Part shown: positions 17,431 to 25,393 of the stretch, piece by piece | Position numbering within the stretch: the first letter of the stretch is position 1 | Layout of the letters: the number at the start of each line of letters is the position of its first letter | NCBI GenBank assembly: GCA_039964455.1 | Contig: JBDVXK010000015.1 | Location: 62,001-126,000, forward strand | Source of the DNA: CALJFL01 sp039964455 | GTDB lineage: Bacteria; Pseudomonadota; Gammaproteobacteria; Pseudomonadales; Halieaceae | Direction of reading: 5' to 3' | Length of the DNA stretch: 64,000 bases | Program-made: the position numbers and the translations under genes | Notes under the pieces: model-generated | Database searches by the model: none | What the model was told of the DNA's origin: nothing | Seen by the model: the letters and a program-made list of their open reading frames with translations, nothing else

Positions 17431-18687
17431 CTAGTCCAGCTGTGCGATACGCGGATCATTCGGGTAAATCCAGTTATCCCCGATAACCTGCTGAACCCGC
17501 AGTTCATCGGGAATATTGTCGATGCCTATCATGCGGTCTGCCGCCTGGTTCCAGTGGTAGATGCGCGCCTCCTGATAGCTCAGCGGTACCCCTTTGAAAC
17601 CGCGTGACTCCATTGAGTGCTGGATTTTCTCACCAAACTGGGTGTCTTCAATCAGCACCTGGCACAGCTCCTTGCCGTCATTAACAGTCCACAGGTCCGG
17701 CTTCATTCCCTCCTGCCACTGGGGCGCCATGGTCCAGGTTTCCATGCGGCATTTATTAATACCGTTAGGCCAGAACAGTATTGGCGGAATAGCGAACTGG
17801 CTCAGTGGCGACACCCAGTTGGGAAACAGTCCATAGGACTGGGTGCAAGTTCGAGCAATTTCTCCCGCGGTTTCTATCTGGGCGACATCCGGTGAAATAT
17901 CGATGGCTTGCAGGTTCGACTTTCCCTTCGGCGTAGGTGCAATCATGCGCCCGTGGCCATTAGGGTACAGCGTATTCACGTTGCGCCGATCATCGAGAAT
18001 GGGAGCGACTGTGTCGGGGTGAATACTGCGTACGTGGTAGACCTCTGTATTTGCCTCCATGGCGATCTTCCAGTTGCAGTCAAGATCAAATATAGCCCGT
18101 GATGCCAGGCGGCATTGACCGAACTGGAATTCCTCCCACTCATCGGCGATGGGCCCCAGCCATTCCAGCAGAGTCGGGGCGTGGGGGTCGAAGTTGACAA
18201 ACACCAGGTTGCCGAAACGTTCACAGCGTACTCTCTTCAGGCCCCGGCAAGACATGTCGAGGTCTCGGAAATCCTGTGGATCGCGAATTCCGCGCAGCTC
18301 GCCCTCGTGGTCGTAACTCCAGCCGTGATATTTACACGTCAGGCGGCGGGACTGACCGCGCTGCTCAGTGACAACCGGAGCCCCGCGGTGGCTGCAGGTG
18401 TTGAAGAAGGCATTCACGACACCACTCTCAGCGTGCACGATGACCACGGGTTCCCCGGCGTTCTCCCACAGCATGAAGGAGCCGGGCTCTGGTATCTCGT
18501 CGATATGTGCCGCCAGTAGCCAGGACTTTCGCCACACGTGATCCAGCTCCAGTTGGTGGAAGCGCGGATCCACGTAGCGCCCTGCGGGGATGTCGGGCAG
18601 GGCTGGAAAGCCCGCGGGAGGCTCAGTGCGCGCTGCCTCGAACTCCATCAGCTTACGCAGGGTCTGGATGTATTCCGGTGTCATCAT
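17431..18687 (-). CDS. Rieske-type ring-hydroxylating oxygenase, alpha subunit-like
   Basis: The Rieske [2Fe-2S] ligands are Cys98-x-His100 and Cys118-x2-His121 (CSHRG, CKYHGW). The mononuclear iron site is NTEVYHVRSIH, with His218 and His223. Length is 418 residues, normal for alpha subunits that work without a beta subunit. It would hydroxylate or demethylate an aromatic or other hydrophobic substrate using O2. It lies 14 bases after the P450 gene on the same strand and is probably co-transcribed from 19856. No ferredoxin or reductase gene for it is present in the window. Start ATGATG at 18687; which ATG is used is unclear. Confidence 0.92.
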   Translation of the reverse strand: MMTPEYIQTLRKLMEFEAARTEPPAGFPALPDIPAGRYVDPRFHQLELDHVWRKSWLLAAHIDEIPEPGSFMLWENAGEPVVIVHAESGVVNAFFNTCSHRGAPVVTEQRGQSRRLTCKYHGWSYDHEGELRGIRDPQDFRDLDMSCRGLKRVRCERFGNLVFVNFDPHAPTLLEWLGPIADEWEEFQFGQCRLASRAIFDLDCNWKIAMEANTEVYHVRSIHPDTVAPILDDRRNVNTLYPNGHGRMIAPTPKGKSNLQAIDISPDVAQIETAGEIARTCTQSYGLFPNWVSPLSQFAIPPILFWPNGINKCRMETWTMAPQWQEGMKPDLWTVNDGKELCQVLIEDTQFGEKIQHSMESRGFKGVPLSYQEARIYHWNQAADRMIGIDNIPDELRVQQVIGDNWIYPNDPRIAQLD

Positions 18688-18701
18688 GTGTGTTCTCCGA
18701 A

Positions 18702-19856
18702 TCAGGCGGCTTCCAAATCCAGCCAGAGGTGGTGAAAGCCCCGTAACATGGTCGAATGGGTGCGCTCGTTATCGCCGTTGGGAGTGTGGCTGATTGAGCG
18801 GTAGCGCTTCAGTAGCTCTTCCATCGCATAGCGTGCTTCCAGACGGGCTAGCGGGGCGCCGATGCAGAAATGAATGCCATGCCCAAAGGTGTGGTGGTCA
18901 CCGCGACCTCGGTCCAGGCGAAACTGGTCCGCATCCTCGTAATGCCTGGGGTCTCTGTTAGCGGAGCCCAGAAAGGCATACACCGCTTCCCCTGCCTTGA
19001 CCGTCTGGCCGTGAAATTCCACGTCGCGGGTGGCCTTGCGATTGACCCAATGTACTGGAGCATCGAAGCGCAGAATTTCCTCGATAGCGGCGTCTATTTT
19101 GTCCGGGTTCTCACGCAGTTCGGACCAGGTATCTGGATGATCTGCCAGGTGGCTCAGCAGGTTGGACAGCAGGTTGGTGGTGGTTTCGTTGCCCGCAATC
19201 AATAGCAGCATGCAAAAGCCAACAATATCCTGATCCGCCAGGGTCTGGTCGTCGACCTGGGCGTGTACTACCTTGCTGATCAGGTCCTCGCCGCGATTTT
19301 CGCGACGCTGGGGAATCAGCGATTGAAAATAGCCGGCCATCTCCATGATGTGCGGCATACGCTCCGCCAGGTCGGTTGCCTCACTGGTGCCTGTGAGGGC
19401 GTCAGACCAGCGCTTGAAGTCATCCTTGCGCTCCGGTGGAATACCCATCATCCGCGCAATCACCGATACCGGCAGCGGTGAAGTGAATTCAGTGGAGATG
19501 TCCACCGAGATTTTGCCACGCATCGCGTCCAGCAGTTCCACAGTCAGTTCTGCGACCTCGACTTCCATTTGTTTCAGCGTGCGGCTGGTAAAGGCTTTGT
19601 TGACGATGGCCCGTAGCTGGGTATGTCGCGGTGGGTCATCGGTCAACAGTGGTAATGGCATGGCCTGTGTCTCGCCTTCACCCATGGATTGCGAGGAAAA
19701 GGTGTTCGCGTCCTTCAGAATTGTCCGCACGTCGTCGTAGCGACTCAGTATCCAGCCTTTGAGCTCCCCGTCAGACCACCAGATCGGTTGCTCGTCACGC
19801 CACCGTTGGTAGTTGGGGTAGGGGTTGGCGATCAGTGTCGCGTCATTAACATTCAT
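18702..19856 (-). CDS. Cytochrome P450
   Basis: This is a soluble bacterial-type P450 of 384 residues. The I-helix AGNETT is at 221-226, the ExxR motif at Glu270-Arg273, and the haem loop FGHGIHFCIG has its Cys ligand at 331. No membrane anchor is present. It would hydroxylate a hydrophobic substrate and needs ferredoxin and ferredoxin reductase, neither of which is encoded nearby. It is first in a two-gene minus-strand operon with the Rieske oxygenase and is divergent from the TetR gene at 19936 across an 18-bp palindrome. Confidence 0.95.
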   Translation of the reverse strand: MNVNDATLIANPYPNYQRWRDEQPIWWSDGELKGWILSRYDDVRTILKDANTFSSQSMGEGETQAMPLPLLTDDPPRHTQLRAIVNKAFTSRTLKQMEVEVAELTVELLDAMRGKISVDISTEFTSPLPVSVIARMMGIPPERKDDFKRWSDALTGTSEATDLAERMPHIMEMAGYFQSLIPQRRENRGEDLISKVVHAQVDDQTLADQDIVGFCMLLLIAGNETTTNLLSNLLSHLADHPDTWSELRENPDKIDAAIEEILRFDAPVHWVNRKATRDVEFHGQTVKAGEAVYAFLGSANRDPRHYEDADQFRLDRGRGDHHTFGHGIHFCIGAPLARLEARYAMEELLKRYRSISHTPNGDNERTHSTMLRGFHHLWLDLEAA

Positions 19857-19884
19857 AACGATGTCTCATGTGGGGTTGGTAAAA

Positions 19885-19902
19885 ATTACAACGTGTTATA
19901 AT
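19885..19902. promoter_or_regulatory. 18-bp palindrome in P450/TetR divergent promoter
   Basis: ATTACAACGTGTTATAAT is a dyad with 8-base arms, one mismatched pair and a 2-base centre. It sits in the 79-base gap between the divergent P450 and tetR starts and overlaps a TATAAT-like -10 at 19897-19902. It is a likely operator of the adjacent TetR; binding is inferred. Confidence 0.55.
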
Positions 19903-19935
19903 ATTTGTCAATACGGAATTTATGGGATGCAATAA

Positions 19936-20598
19936 ATGGGCGCGAAGACAGTCCAGGGGCGCAGGGCGAATTACTCATCGCCGCGCCAGCAAGAGCGGCA
20001 ACAGCGTATTCTCACGGTGGTGCGAGAGCAGATCACTGCGGTGGGCTACGACGGCATCAACGTCAGGGATGTGGCGGCTGCCAGCGGTGTTGCTCTAAAG
20101 ACCCTGTACAACCTTTATGGCAGCAAGGATGAATTGCTGCTGGCGTCGGTAGCTGAACTACTTAAAGACGTGCAGCAACTGGAGCAAGTCGCCGCTGCAG
20201 AGCCGGGAATAGCCAGGCACCTTGCACACACCGAGGCTGTCGCCAGGCAGATTGTTGCCACGCCAGCGTACGCCGACACCATGGCGCGAACCCTGTTCCA
20301 GGCAGGGCGAGGCCACCACCTGGTAGATGTGCTGCTGGGAAACAGCGTGCGCCTGCTAAAGGAAAACCTGCAACAGGCCCTGGCCCAGGGCGAGCTGATT
20401 GAAAATCTGGATTTGGAAGCAACCGCCCGGGTGTTGGCGGGTCACCAATGGAGCTCGGTTTTGCTGTGGAACAAAGGCTTGATTGCGCTGGATGCAGTTC
20501 CTGATGCCATACTGCGCAGTAGTCTGCTGTCGCTTATTCCCCTTTGTCGTGACGGGCGGCGCGCGCAGTTGGAGCAACAATTGGGATGTTTGGGGTGA
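19936..20598 (+). CDS. TetR/AcrR-family regulator, divergent from the P450 gene
   Basis: This 220-residue protein has an N-terminal TetR helix-turn-helix at about residues 20-65 (ITAVGYDGINVRDVAAASGVALKTLYNLYGSKDELL). The ligand-binding half is variable. It is divergently transcribed from the P450-Rieske pair, the usual layout for a local repressor. The inducer is unknown and is probably the pathway substrate or an acyl-CoA. It is not closely similar to the next TetR gene, so the two are not a recent tandem duplication. Confidence 0.9.
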   Translation: MGAKTVQGRRANYSSPRQQERQQRILTVVREQITAVGYDGINVRDVAAASGVALKTLYNLYGSKDELLLASVAELLKDVQQLEQVAAAEPGIARHLAHTEAVARQIVATPAYADTMARTLFQAGRGHHLVDVLLGNSVRLLKENLQQALAQGELIENLDLEATARVLAGHQWSSVLLWNKGLIALDAVPDAILRSSLLSLIPLCRDGRRAQLEQQLGCLG

Positions 20599-20673
20599 GA
20601 GTATAGACTCGTCATACCGTTCCCCCGGCTTCCAGGAGGAGTCCGATTGTCATTGTTCGTTCCAAGTGCTTTA

Positions 20674-20711
20674 CATGACGTGTGACAAACTCTAGCATCC
20701 CATGCGACATG
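20674..20711. promoter_or_regulatory. Operator-like site upstream of the second tetR
   Basis: This aligns without gaps to the palindrome at 7697-7734. The flanking CATG and GACATG ends and the central CTCTAGCAT are kept, but the arms are less perfect. It ends 19 bases before the ATG at 20731. Autoregulation by the encoded TetR is inferred from its position. Confidence 0.55.
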
Positions 20712-20730
20712 TTAATTGAGAGTCTTAAGA

Positions 20731-21291
20731 ATGGCAGGCGAACGTAGGCGGGAGATTCTGCATATCGCCATCGAAATCATCTCGGACGAAGGCTATAGCA
20801 GTCTGTCGATGCGATCATTGGCAAGAGCAAGCGGCATGAAACTTGGCGCTCTTCAATATCATTTTCGCACCTGGGAAGAGCTGTTGCGCGCTCTGGTGGG
20901 CTTGATCGAGGAGCAGATGAAGAATGCCTGGGCAGATAGAGGGCTGGACGATGGCCTGACTGTCCATGATATTGCGGTCTTTATGTTGGAAGATACGTCC
21001 GCTCCTGATGACACCTTGCTTAATGACAGACTCTGGCCGCAGTTGTGGGCAATGGAGCAGGTTGAACCGCTGGTTTCTGATTTGCTCGAAGAAGTCTATG
21101 CCGAGTACATGTCGCTCCTTATTGCTGCCATGGAAAAGGCCGGCGCCGATTCGCCCCAGGGTGAAGCGCTATGCCTTATGTCGATGTTGGAGGGGGAGTC
21201 ACTCTTCACCGGTGAGGGAAGGCGTTGGGAAAAAGACCGAGGCCTTGTCCGTGACACGATTCTCAAATTTGTTGAGAGCAGGTACGGATAA
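20731..21291 (+). CDS. TetR-family regulator, candidate master regulator of the catabolic block
   Basis: The 186-residue protein has an N-terminal HTH (IEIISDEGYSSLSMRSLARASGMKLGALQYHFRTWEELLRAL, about residues 15-55) and an all-helical C-terminal half like TetR_C ligand domains. I chose ATG 20731 over the upstream TTG at 20716 because the decayed copy at 7754 begins at the equivalent ATG. The upstream region carries an operator-like dyad homologous to the one controlling the divergent promoter at 7.7 kb. Control of both sites is therefore predicted. The protein's ligand is unknown. Confidence 0.88.
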   Translation: MAGERRREILHIAIEIISDEGYSSLSMRSLARASGMKLGALQYHFRTWEELLRALVGLIEEQMKNAWADRGLDDGLTVHDIAVFMLEDTSAPDDTLLNDRLWPQLWAMEQVEPLVSDLLEEVYAEYMSLLIAAMEKAGADSPQGEALCLMSMLEGESLFTGEGRRWEKDRGLVRDTILKFVESRYG

Positions 21292-21625
21292 CGGAGTTGA
21301 GTTAGTAGCTCTTACGTGTGGGAAGATCGGCATGATCTGCCCAGTCTAGAAAAGCCAGGTTAGTATGTCTGTGCAACGATAACCCGCCGCCTATAGGTCT
21401 ATACACCCACCCCTAAAATCGGCAGGTGCAGTCTCTATAAGTTCATGAATCCATAGGAATGGGCCCGCCTGGGCCTCGGCGGCCCCTGCGACCTGCTGCA
21501 TAGGATGCGGTTCATCGTATTATGCCCGCCGTGTTTAACTCCCTTTCCTTATTATGCAGCCGTAGAAAAGACACGCGACTGCAGCCACAATATGGCCCGC
21601 ATCTTTCACGATAGAGGAACTCGTT
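21292..21625. other. Intergenic region with repeat copy 3
   Basis: This 334-base gap has no credible gene. It contains repeat copy 3 (21426-21485) and presumably the promoter of the 21626 operon. No clear terminator hairpin with a T-run is visible after the tetR stop. Confidence 0.5.
21426..21485 (+). repeat. Palindromic intergenic repeat, copy 3
   Basis: The core is at 21435-21456 (CTAT…TTCATGAA…ATAG), followed by the GC-rich tail GGGCCCGCCTGGGCC, which then diverges slightly from copy 2. It is in the same orientation as copies 1 and 2. With copy 2 it brackets the 5.8-21.3 kb catabolic block as direct repeats about 16 kb apart. Confidence 0.7.
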
Positions 21626-22498
21626 ATGCCAATGCCCACCGATGTCGGTGTTATCGATCTTATGCTTGCCGTGCCCGGCGATGACACAAGCCATTTTTAT
21701 GAGTGGATCAAGCCTATGCTCATGGATAAGGAAAGCCATGACATGTTCAAGATGCCCGCCCAGTACATGTTCAAAGATATCCCCGATACACCCAAGCAGG
21801 ATGACTATATTGCCTACACCATCGCCCAGATGGATAAGCACGGTATCGAGCGTGCGATGATCGGGGTAGGGAAGTTCAGCGAGACTCATGCCGAGGCATT
21901 ACGGCAACACCCGGATCGTTTCTTCGCCTGTTATGAGGCCAACCCCAACAATGGGATGGACGAAGTGCGCACGATTATGGCGCTGCATGAAGAGTTTGAT
22001 ATCAAGGCAGTTACCGCCTCACCGGCGATGATCTGCCCTCCGGTGCCGGTCAATGACAAGAAGTGGTACCCCATTTACGGCAAGCTGGTTGAGTTGGATA
22101 TTCCGTTTTGCCCTTGCATGGGCGTACCTGGCCCCAGGGTGCCATTCGGGCCACAGAAAGTAGAACTGCTGGATGAAGTGCTTTGGTTTTTCCCTGAGCT
22201 GCGGGTTGTGACTCGTCACGGCTGCGAGCCATGGACCGAGCTAGCCTGGAAGATGATGCTGAAGTATCCCAATCTTCACTATATGACCAGCGCCTTTGCA
22301 CCTAAACACTACCCCAAAGATATCGTAAACTTCGCCAATACCAGGGGATCTAACCAGGTGATGTATGCGGGTTATTTCCCTATGGGATTGTCGTTGGACC
22401 GTATTTTCAAGGAAATGCCTGATGTGCCGTTTCGCGACGAGGTGTGGCCGAAGTTTCTGAGAGAAAACGCCATTCGGGTATTCAAATTGGACGAATAA
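21626..22498 (+). CDS. Amidohydrolase-2-like TIM-barrel protein lacking usual metal ligands
   Basis: The 290-residue sequence follows the amidohydrolase_2 (PF04909) plan: an N-terminal strand, an FDIKAVTASPAM region, RHGCEPWTELAWKMMLKYPNLHY, and a C-terminal ENAIRVFKLDE. The expected N-terminal HxH is replaced by DLMLAVPG, and the usual SDYP aspartate is replaced in MYAGYFPMG. Only the RHG histidine remains. It may work without metal, bind without catalysis, or use other residues. It is first of five closely spaced genes, with one base between it and the GST gene. AGAGGAACTC precedes the ATG. Confidence 0.8.
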   Translation: MPMPTDVGVIDLMLAVPGDDTSHFYEWIKPMLMDKESHDMFKMPAQYMFKDIPDTPKQDDYIAYTIAQMDKHGIERAMIGVGKFSETHAEALRQHPDRFFACYEANPNNGMDEVRTIMALHEEFDIKAVTASPAMICPPVPVNDKKWYPIYGKLVELDIPFCPCMGVPGPRVPFGPQKVELLDEVLWFFPELRVVTRHGCEPWTELAWKMMLKYPNLHYMTSAFAPKHYPKDIVNFANTRGSNQVMYAGYFPMGLSLDRIFKEMPDVPFRDEVWPKFLRENAIRVFKLDE

Positions 22499-22499
22499 T

Positions 22500-23264
22500 A
22501 TGCAGTATTTAGGTGTGGAAGAGGCCATCAGCGCGCCCGGACTACGGGTGGTGCTTACCGCCAGTGTACCCGGCCCCTGGGGCGAGGCAGTAAAGGCACT
22601 GCTGGCTTACAAGGGCATAGAATTTGCGCCCGTTGCTCAGGTTGGTGGTGGGGCTAATGAGGCCCTACAGGCATGGACGGGGCAAAGCTCTGCACCTGTG
22701 CTGGTACTTGATGACAACCCACCTGTGAGCCACTGGTTGGACCAACTGCATTTCATTGAACGCCTTAAAGGTGAAAAACCCTTGTTGCCTGCAGACATGG
22801 CGGCACGAGCAGAGGTACTGGGGCTGTCCGCGCTGTTGGCCGGGGCCGATGGCATTGGCTGGAACAGGCGACTACAGCTTTTTGCGCCAACAATGGCGAT
22901 GGACGAAGTGCCGGAGCAGGTGCAGCGTATGTCGAAGAAGTACGGCTACACCGATGTACAGGCCGAACGAGCCTCGAGTAAGTTGCAGGCGCAACTGGGG
23001 CATCTCGATAATGTAATGGCAGCGCAGGAGCGCGCCGGCAAAGACTACCTGGTAGGCGATTCGGTTACAGCTGCGGATTTTTACCTGGCGCACTTCGCTG
23101 GCCTGATAAAGCCACTGGGCCCCAAGGATAACCCCATGCCGGACTGGCTAAGAGTGCAGTATGAATCTGCCGATGAGGCCACTAAAGATGCCTTTACCCC
23201 ACGGCTGATTGCGCTGCGTGATCGAATGTTTGAACGACACATAACACTACCACTCGAATTTTAG
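22500..23264 (+). CDS. Glutathione S-transferase-like protein
   Basis: The 254-residue protein has an N-terminal thioredoxin-like region (PWGEAVKALLAYKGIEFAPV, with APVLVLDDNPPVSHW) and a helical C-terminal domain (AGKDYLVGDSVTAADFYLAH). This is the GST layout. The usual N-terminal Ser, Cys or Tyr cannot be fixed with confidence. It follows the amidohydrolase-like gene by one base and precedes the NTF2-like gene. A role in conjugating or isomerising a pathway intermediate is likely, but no substrate is evident. Confidence 0.75.
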   Translation: MQYLGVEEAISAPGLRVVLTASVPGPWGEAVKALLAYKGIEFAPVAQVGGGANEALQAWTGQSSAPVLVLDDNPPVSHWLDQLHFIERLKGEKPLLPADMAARAEVLGLSALLAGADGIGWNRRLQLFAPTMAMDEVPEQVQRMSKKYGYTDVQAERASSKLQAQLGHLDNVMAAQERAGKDYLVGDSVTAADFYLAHFAGLIKPLGPKDNPMPDWLRVQYESADEATKDAFTPRLIALRDRMFERHITLPLEF

Positions 23265-23277
23265 ACGGAGCCGCGCC

Positions 23278-23727
23278 ATGCTTTCCCAGCAGGAAATTTC
23301 AGACCGTTTCGAGATACAGGACCTCGTTTTTCACTACGCTGACCTGGTCGACCAGAAAAAAATTCAGGCGCTGCGCGATGTTTTCACTGAGGACGCCTTC
23401 ATTGACTACAGCGTTTTTGGAGGCAGCGTTGGCGACCTTGAAACGACATTGGAGTTTCTGGAAAGCGCATTAACCAACGAGTTATTTCCCAACTCACAGC
23501 ATCTTAACGCCAATGTTCAGGTAGAACTGGATGGTGATACGGCAAAGGGCCGCGTGATGTGTTTTAATCCCATGGAAATGTCCATGCCGGATGGCGGGAC
23601 CCAGGTTTACTTCATAGGCCTCTGGTACGTCGATGAGTACCGCCGCACTGCAGATGGCTGGCGTATTAACAGGCGTGTGGAGGAGAAGAGCTGGGTGTTT
23701 AATGCCCCGGACTTTATGAATCTCTGA
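23278..23727 (+). CDS. SnoaL/NTF2-like family protein
   Basis: The 149-residue product begins with the typical SnoaL-like helix and dyad (RFEIQDLVFHYADLVDQKKIQALRDVFTEDAFIDYS). A curved sheet ending in DEYRRTADGWRINRRVEEKSWVF follows. The fold family includes isomerases, dehydratases and ring-hydroxylating-oxygenase beta-subunit relatives. It lies in the middle of the five-gene cluster, with 13 bases before and 11 after it. The exact reaction cannot be assigned. Confidence 0.8.
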   Translation: MLSQQEISDRFEIQDLVFHYADLVDQKKIQALRDVFTEDAFIDYSVFGGSVGDLETTLEFLESALTNELFPNSQHLNANVQVELDGDTAKGRVMCFNPMEMSMPDGGTQVYFIGLWYVDEYRRTADGWRINRRVEEKSWVFNAPDFMNL

Positions 23728-23738
23728 GACCCTGCCCC

Positions 23739-24446
23739 ATGATCGAGCTCTATACCTCTCCAACTCCCAATGGTTACAAAGCCTCCATAGCGCTGGAGGA
23801 AATGGAGATTCCGTACAACACCAACACCATAGACTTGATGGCTGGCGAGCAGAAACAGGCTGAATTTCTTGCGATCTGCCCCAATGGTCGTATCCCGGCG
23901 ATTGTCGATACCGACAACGACGATTTTGCGGTTTTCGAGTCTGGCGCCATCATGATCTATTTGGCTGAAAAGTCGGGCAAATTTTTGCCCACAGACGTCA
24001 AAGGAAGGTCTCGTGTTATTCAGTGGTTAATGTTTCAGATGGGCGGCATCGGTCCAATGATGGGGCAGGCCAATGTCTTCTATCGGTATTTTCCGGAAAA
24101 AATTCAGCCTGCAATTGACCGCTACCAGTCCGAGGGGCGACGCCTTTTCGAGGTGATGGATAATCATCTTGCCAACAACGAATATCTGGCCGGTGATTAC
24201 AGTATTGCTGATATGGCCAACTGGGCCTGGGTGCGAACGCACAACTGGTCTGGTGTCTCCATAGACGGACTGGATAACTTGTCACGCTGGATTGGGTTAA
24301 TCGTGGAGCGCCCCGGAGCACAACGCGGTGTTAAGGTTCCTGTCGATATAGCTGAGCTTATGGATGCCAAGCGTAAAGAAGATGCAGATGCATTTTCTCG
24401 TAATGCTCGCTCCATGGTCGTTGGCGCCGCGGCTGAAGAAGATTAG
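23739..24446 (+). CDS. Glutathione S-transferase, Nu/YfcG-like
   Basis: The N-terminal YTSPTPNGYKASIALEEMEIPY has the Thr-x-Asn-Gly-x-Lys pattern of YfcG/YghU-type (Nu class) GSTs. A cis-Pro loop GRIPAIVD and an ESGAIMIYLAEKSG motif follow. The C-terminal domain carries NNEYLAGDYSIADMANWAWV. Length (235 residues) is normal. Proteins of this class often have glutathione disulphide-bond reductase activity. Within the cluster a thiol-dependent step is plausible. Confidence 0.88.
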   Translation: MIELYTSPTPNGYKASIALEEMEIPYNTNTIDLMAGEQKQAEFLAICPNGRIPAIVDTDNDDFAVFESGAIMIYLAEKSGKFLPTDVKGRSRVIQWLMFQMGGIGPMMGQANVFYRYFPEKIQPAIDRYQSEGRRLFEVMDNHLANNEYLAGDYSIADMANWAWVRTHNWSGVSIDGLDNLSRWIGLIVERPGAQRGVKVPVDIAELMDAKRKEDADAFSRNARSMVVGAAAEED

Positions 24447-24457
24447 GTGTTCTGAGT

Positions 24458-25369
24458 TTGTACTCGTACATCATCAAATTCCCGGTAGTCTCACTTTCTG
24501 TCTTGTTTGCGCTAACGGCTAGCGTCACTGTTGCGCAGGAATTGGAGCCGCGTTCCTATACCAATGTGCCAGTCGGCGAGACATTTATAGTAGTAGGCGC
24601 AGCTCGATCAGAAGGCGATATCTCGCCAGCCAATAGCACGGTCATTCAGGATCTGGAGTTAACCATAGACACTGGCGTTATCGGACTCGCGCACACGTTT
24701 GCACTGGGTGAAGATTCTGCCAAAGTTGACGTGGCCGTTGGCCGAACCTGTTACGAGGGCTCGGCGATATTTCAGGGTGATTTCGTCAAAGGCAGGCGCT
24801 GTGAGTACGTCGACCCCCGGGTGCGGGTGAGTTGGAATTTTTATGGCGCACCGGCAATGAAGCTGGAGGAGTTTGCCACGTGGACACCCGGTCTTGTGAT
24901 GGGAGCCAGTGTGCAGGCTGTGATACCGGCAGGCACCTACGACTCTGCGAACTTGATCAATGCCGGCGCTAATCGTTGGATGATCCGCCCTGGACTGGGC
25001 ATGTCGTATCAGACCGGTCGCTGGCACTATGATGTTTCAGCCTCAGTGCGCTTTTACGAAGACAATGATGACTTTTTTAATGGCAACAAGGTGGAGCAGG
25101 ACCCACTGTATTCACTGCAGGGGCATTTGATCTACTATCTCGCTCGCGGGCGCTGGCTTTCGCTCAATGCCAATTTTTATGGTGGTGGTGAAACCATCGT
25201 GAATGGTGTGAACAACAGAGACAGCCTGGAAAACTCCCGTTGGGGAGTAACATTCTCTACGCCGCTCAGTAGGCGCATGTCACTCAAACTGAACGCCAGC
25301 ACCGGCGTAGTGACCAGAACCGGTAGCGACTTCGATACCTATGGCGCAGCGCTGCAGTACCGGTTTTAA
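24458..25369 (+). CDS. Outer-membrane protein, 'transporter' (phenol-degradation MetA-like) family
   Basis: A signal peptide (cleavage after TVAQ, about residue 27) is followed by alternating amphipathic strands ending in a terminal aromatic residue (GAALQYRF), a beta-barrel signature. Phrases such as AVIPAGTYDSANLINAGANRWMIRPGLGMSYQ resemble the family annotated as MetA-pathway-of-phenol-degradation transporter (PF13557). The start codon is TTG at 24458. It is the last gene of the five-gene cluster and suggests outer-membrane passage of an aromatic or hydrophobic compound. Confidence 0.82.
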   Translation: MYSYIIKFPVVSLSVLFALTASVTVAQELEPRSYTNVPVGETFIVVGAARSEGDISPANSTVIQDLELTIDTGVIGLAHTFALGEDSAKVDVAVGRTCYEGSAIFQGDFVKGRRCEYVDPRVRVSWNFYGAPAMKLEEFATWTPGLVMGASVQAVIPAGTYDSANLINAGANRWMIRPGLGMSYQTGRWHYDVSASVRFYEDNDDFFNGNKVEQDPLYSLQGHLIYYLARGRWLSLNANFYGGGETIVNGVNNRDSLENSRWGVTFSTPLSRRMSLKLNASTGVVTRTGSDFDTYGAALQYRF

Positions 25370-25377
25370 ACAATATA

Positions 25378-25393
25378 GGGCAGGCCGCTGCCC
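25378..25393 (-). terminator. Hairpin between convergent genes
   Basis: GGGCAG-GCCG-CTGCCC forms a perfect 6-bp stem. On the minus strand it is followed by TATATTGTTT, so it could terminate the acyl-CoA synthetase transcript. No T-run is present for the plus strand. Confidence 0.45.
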
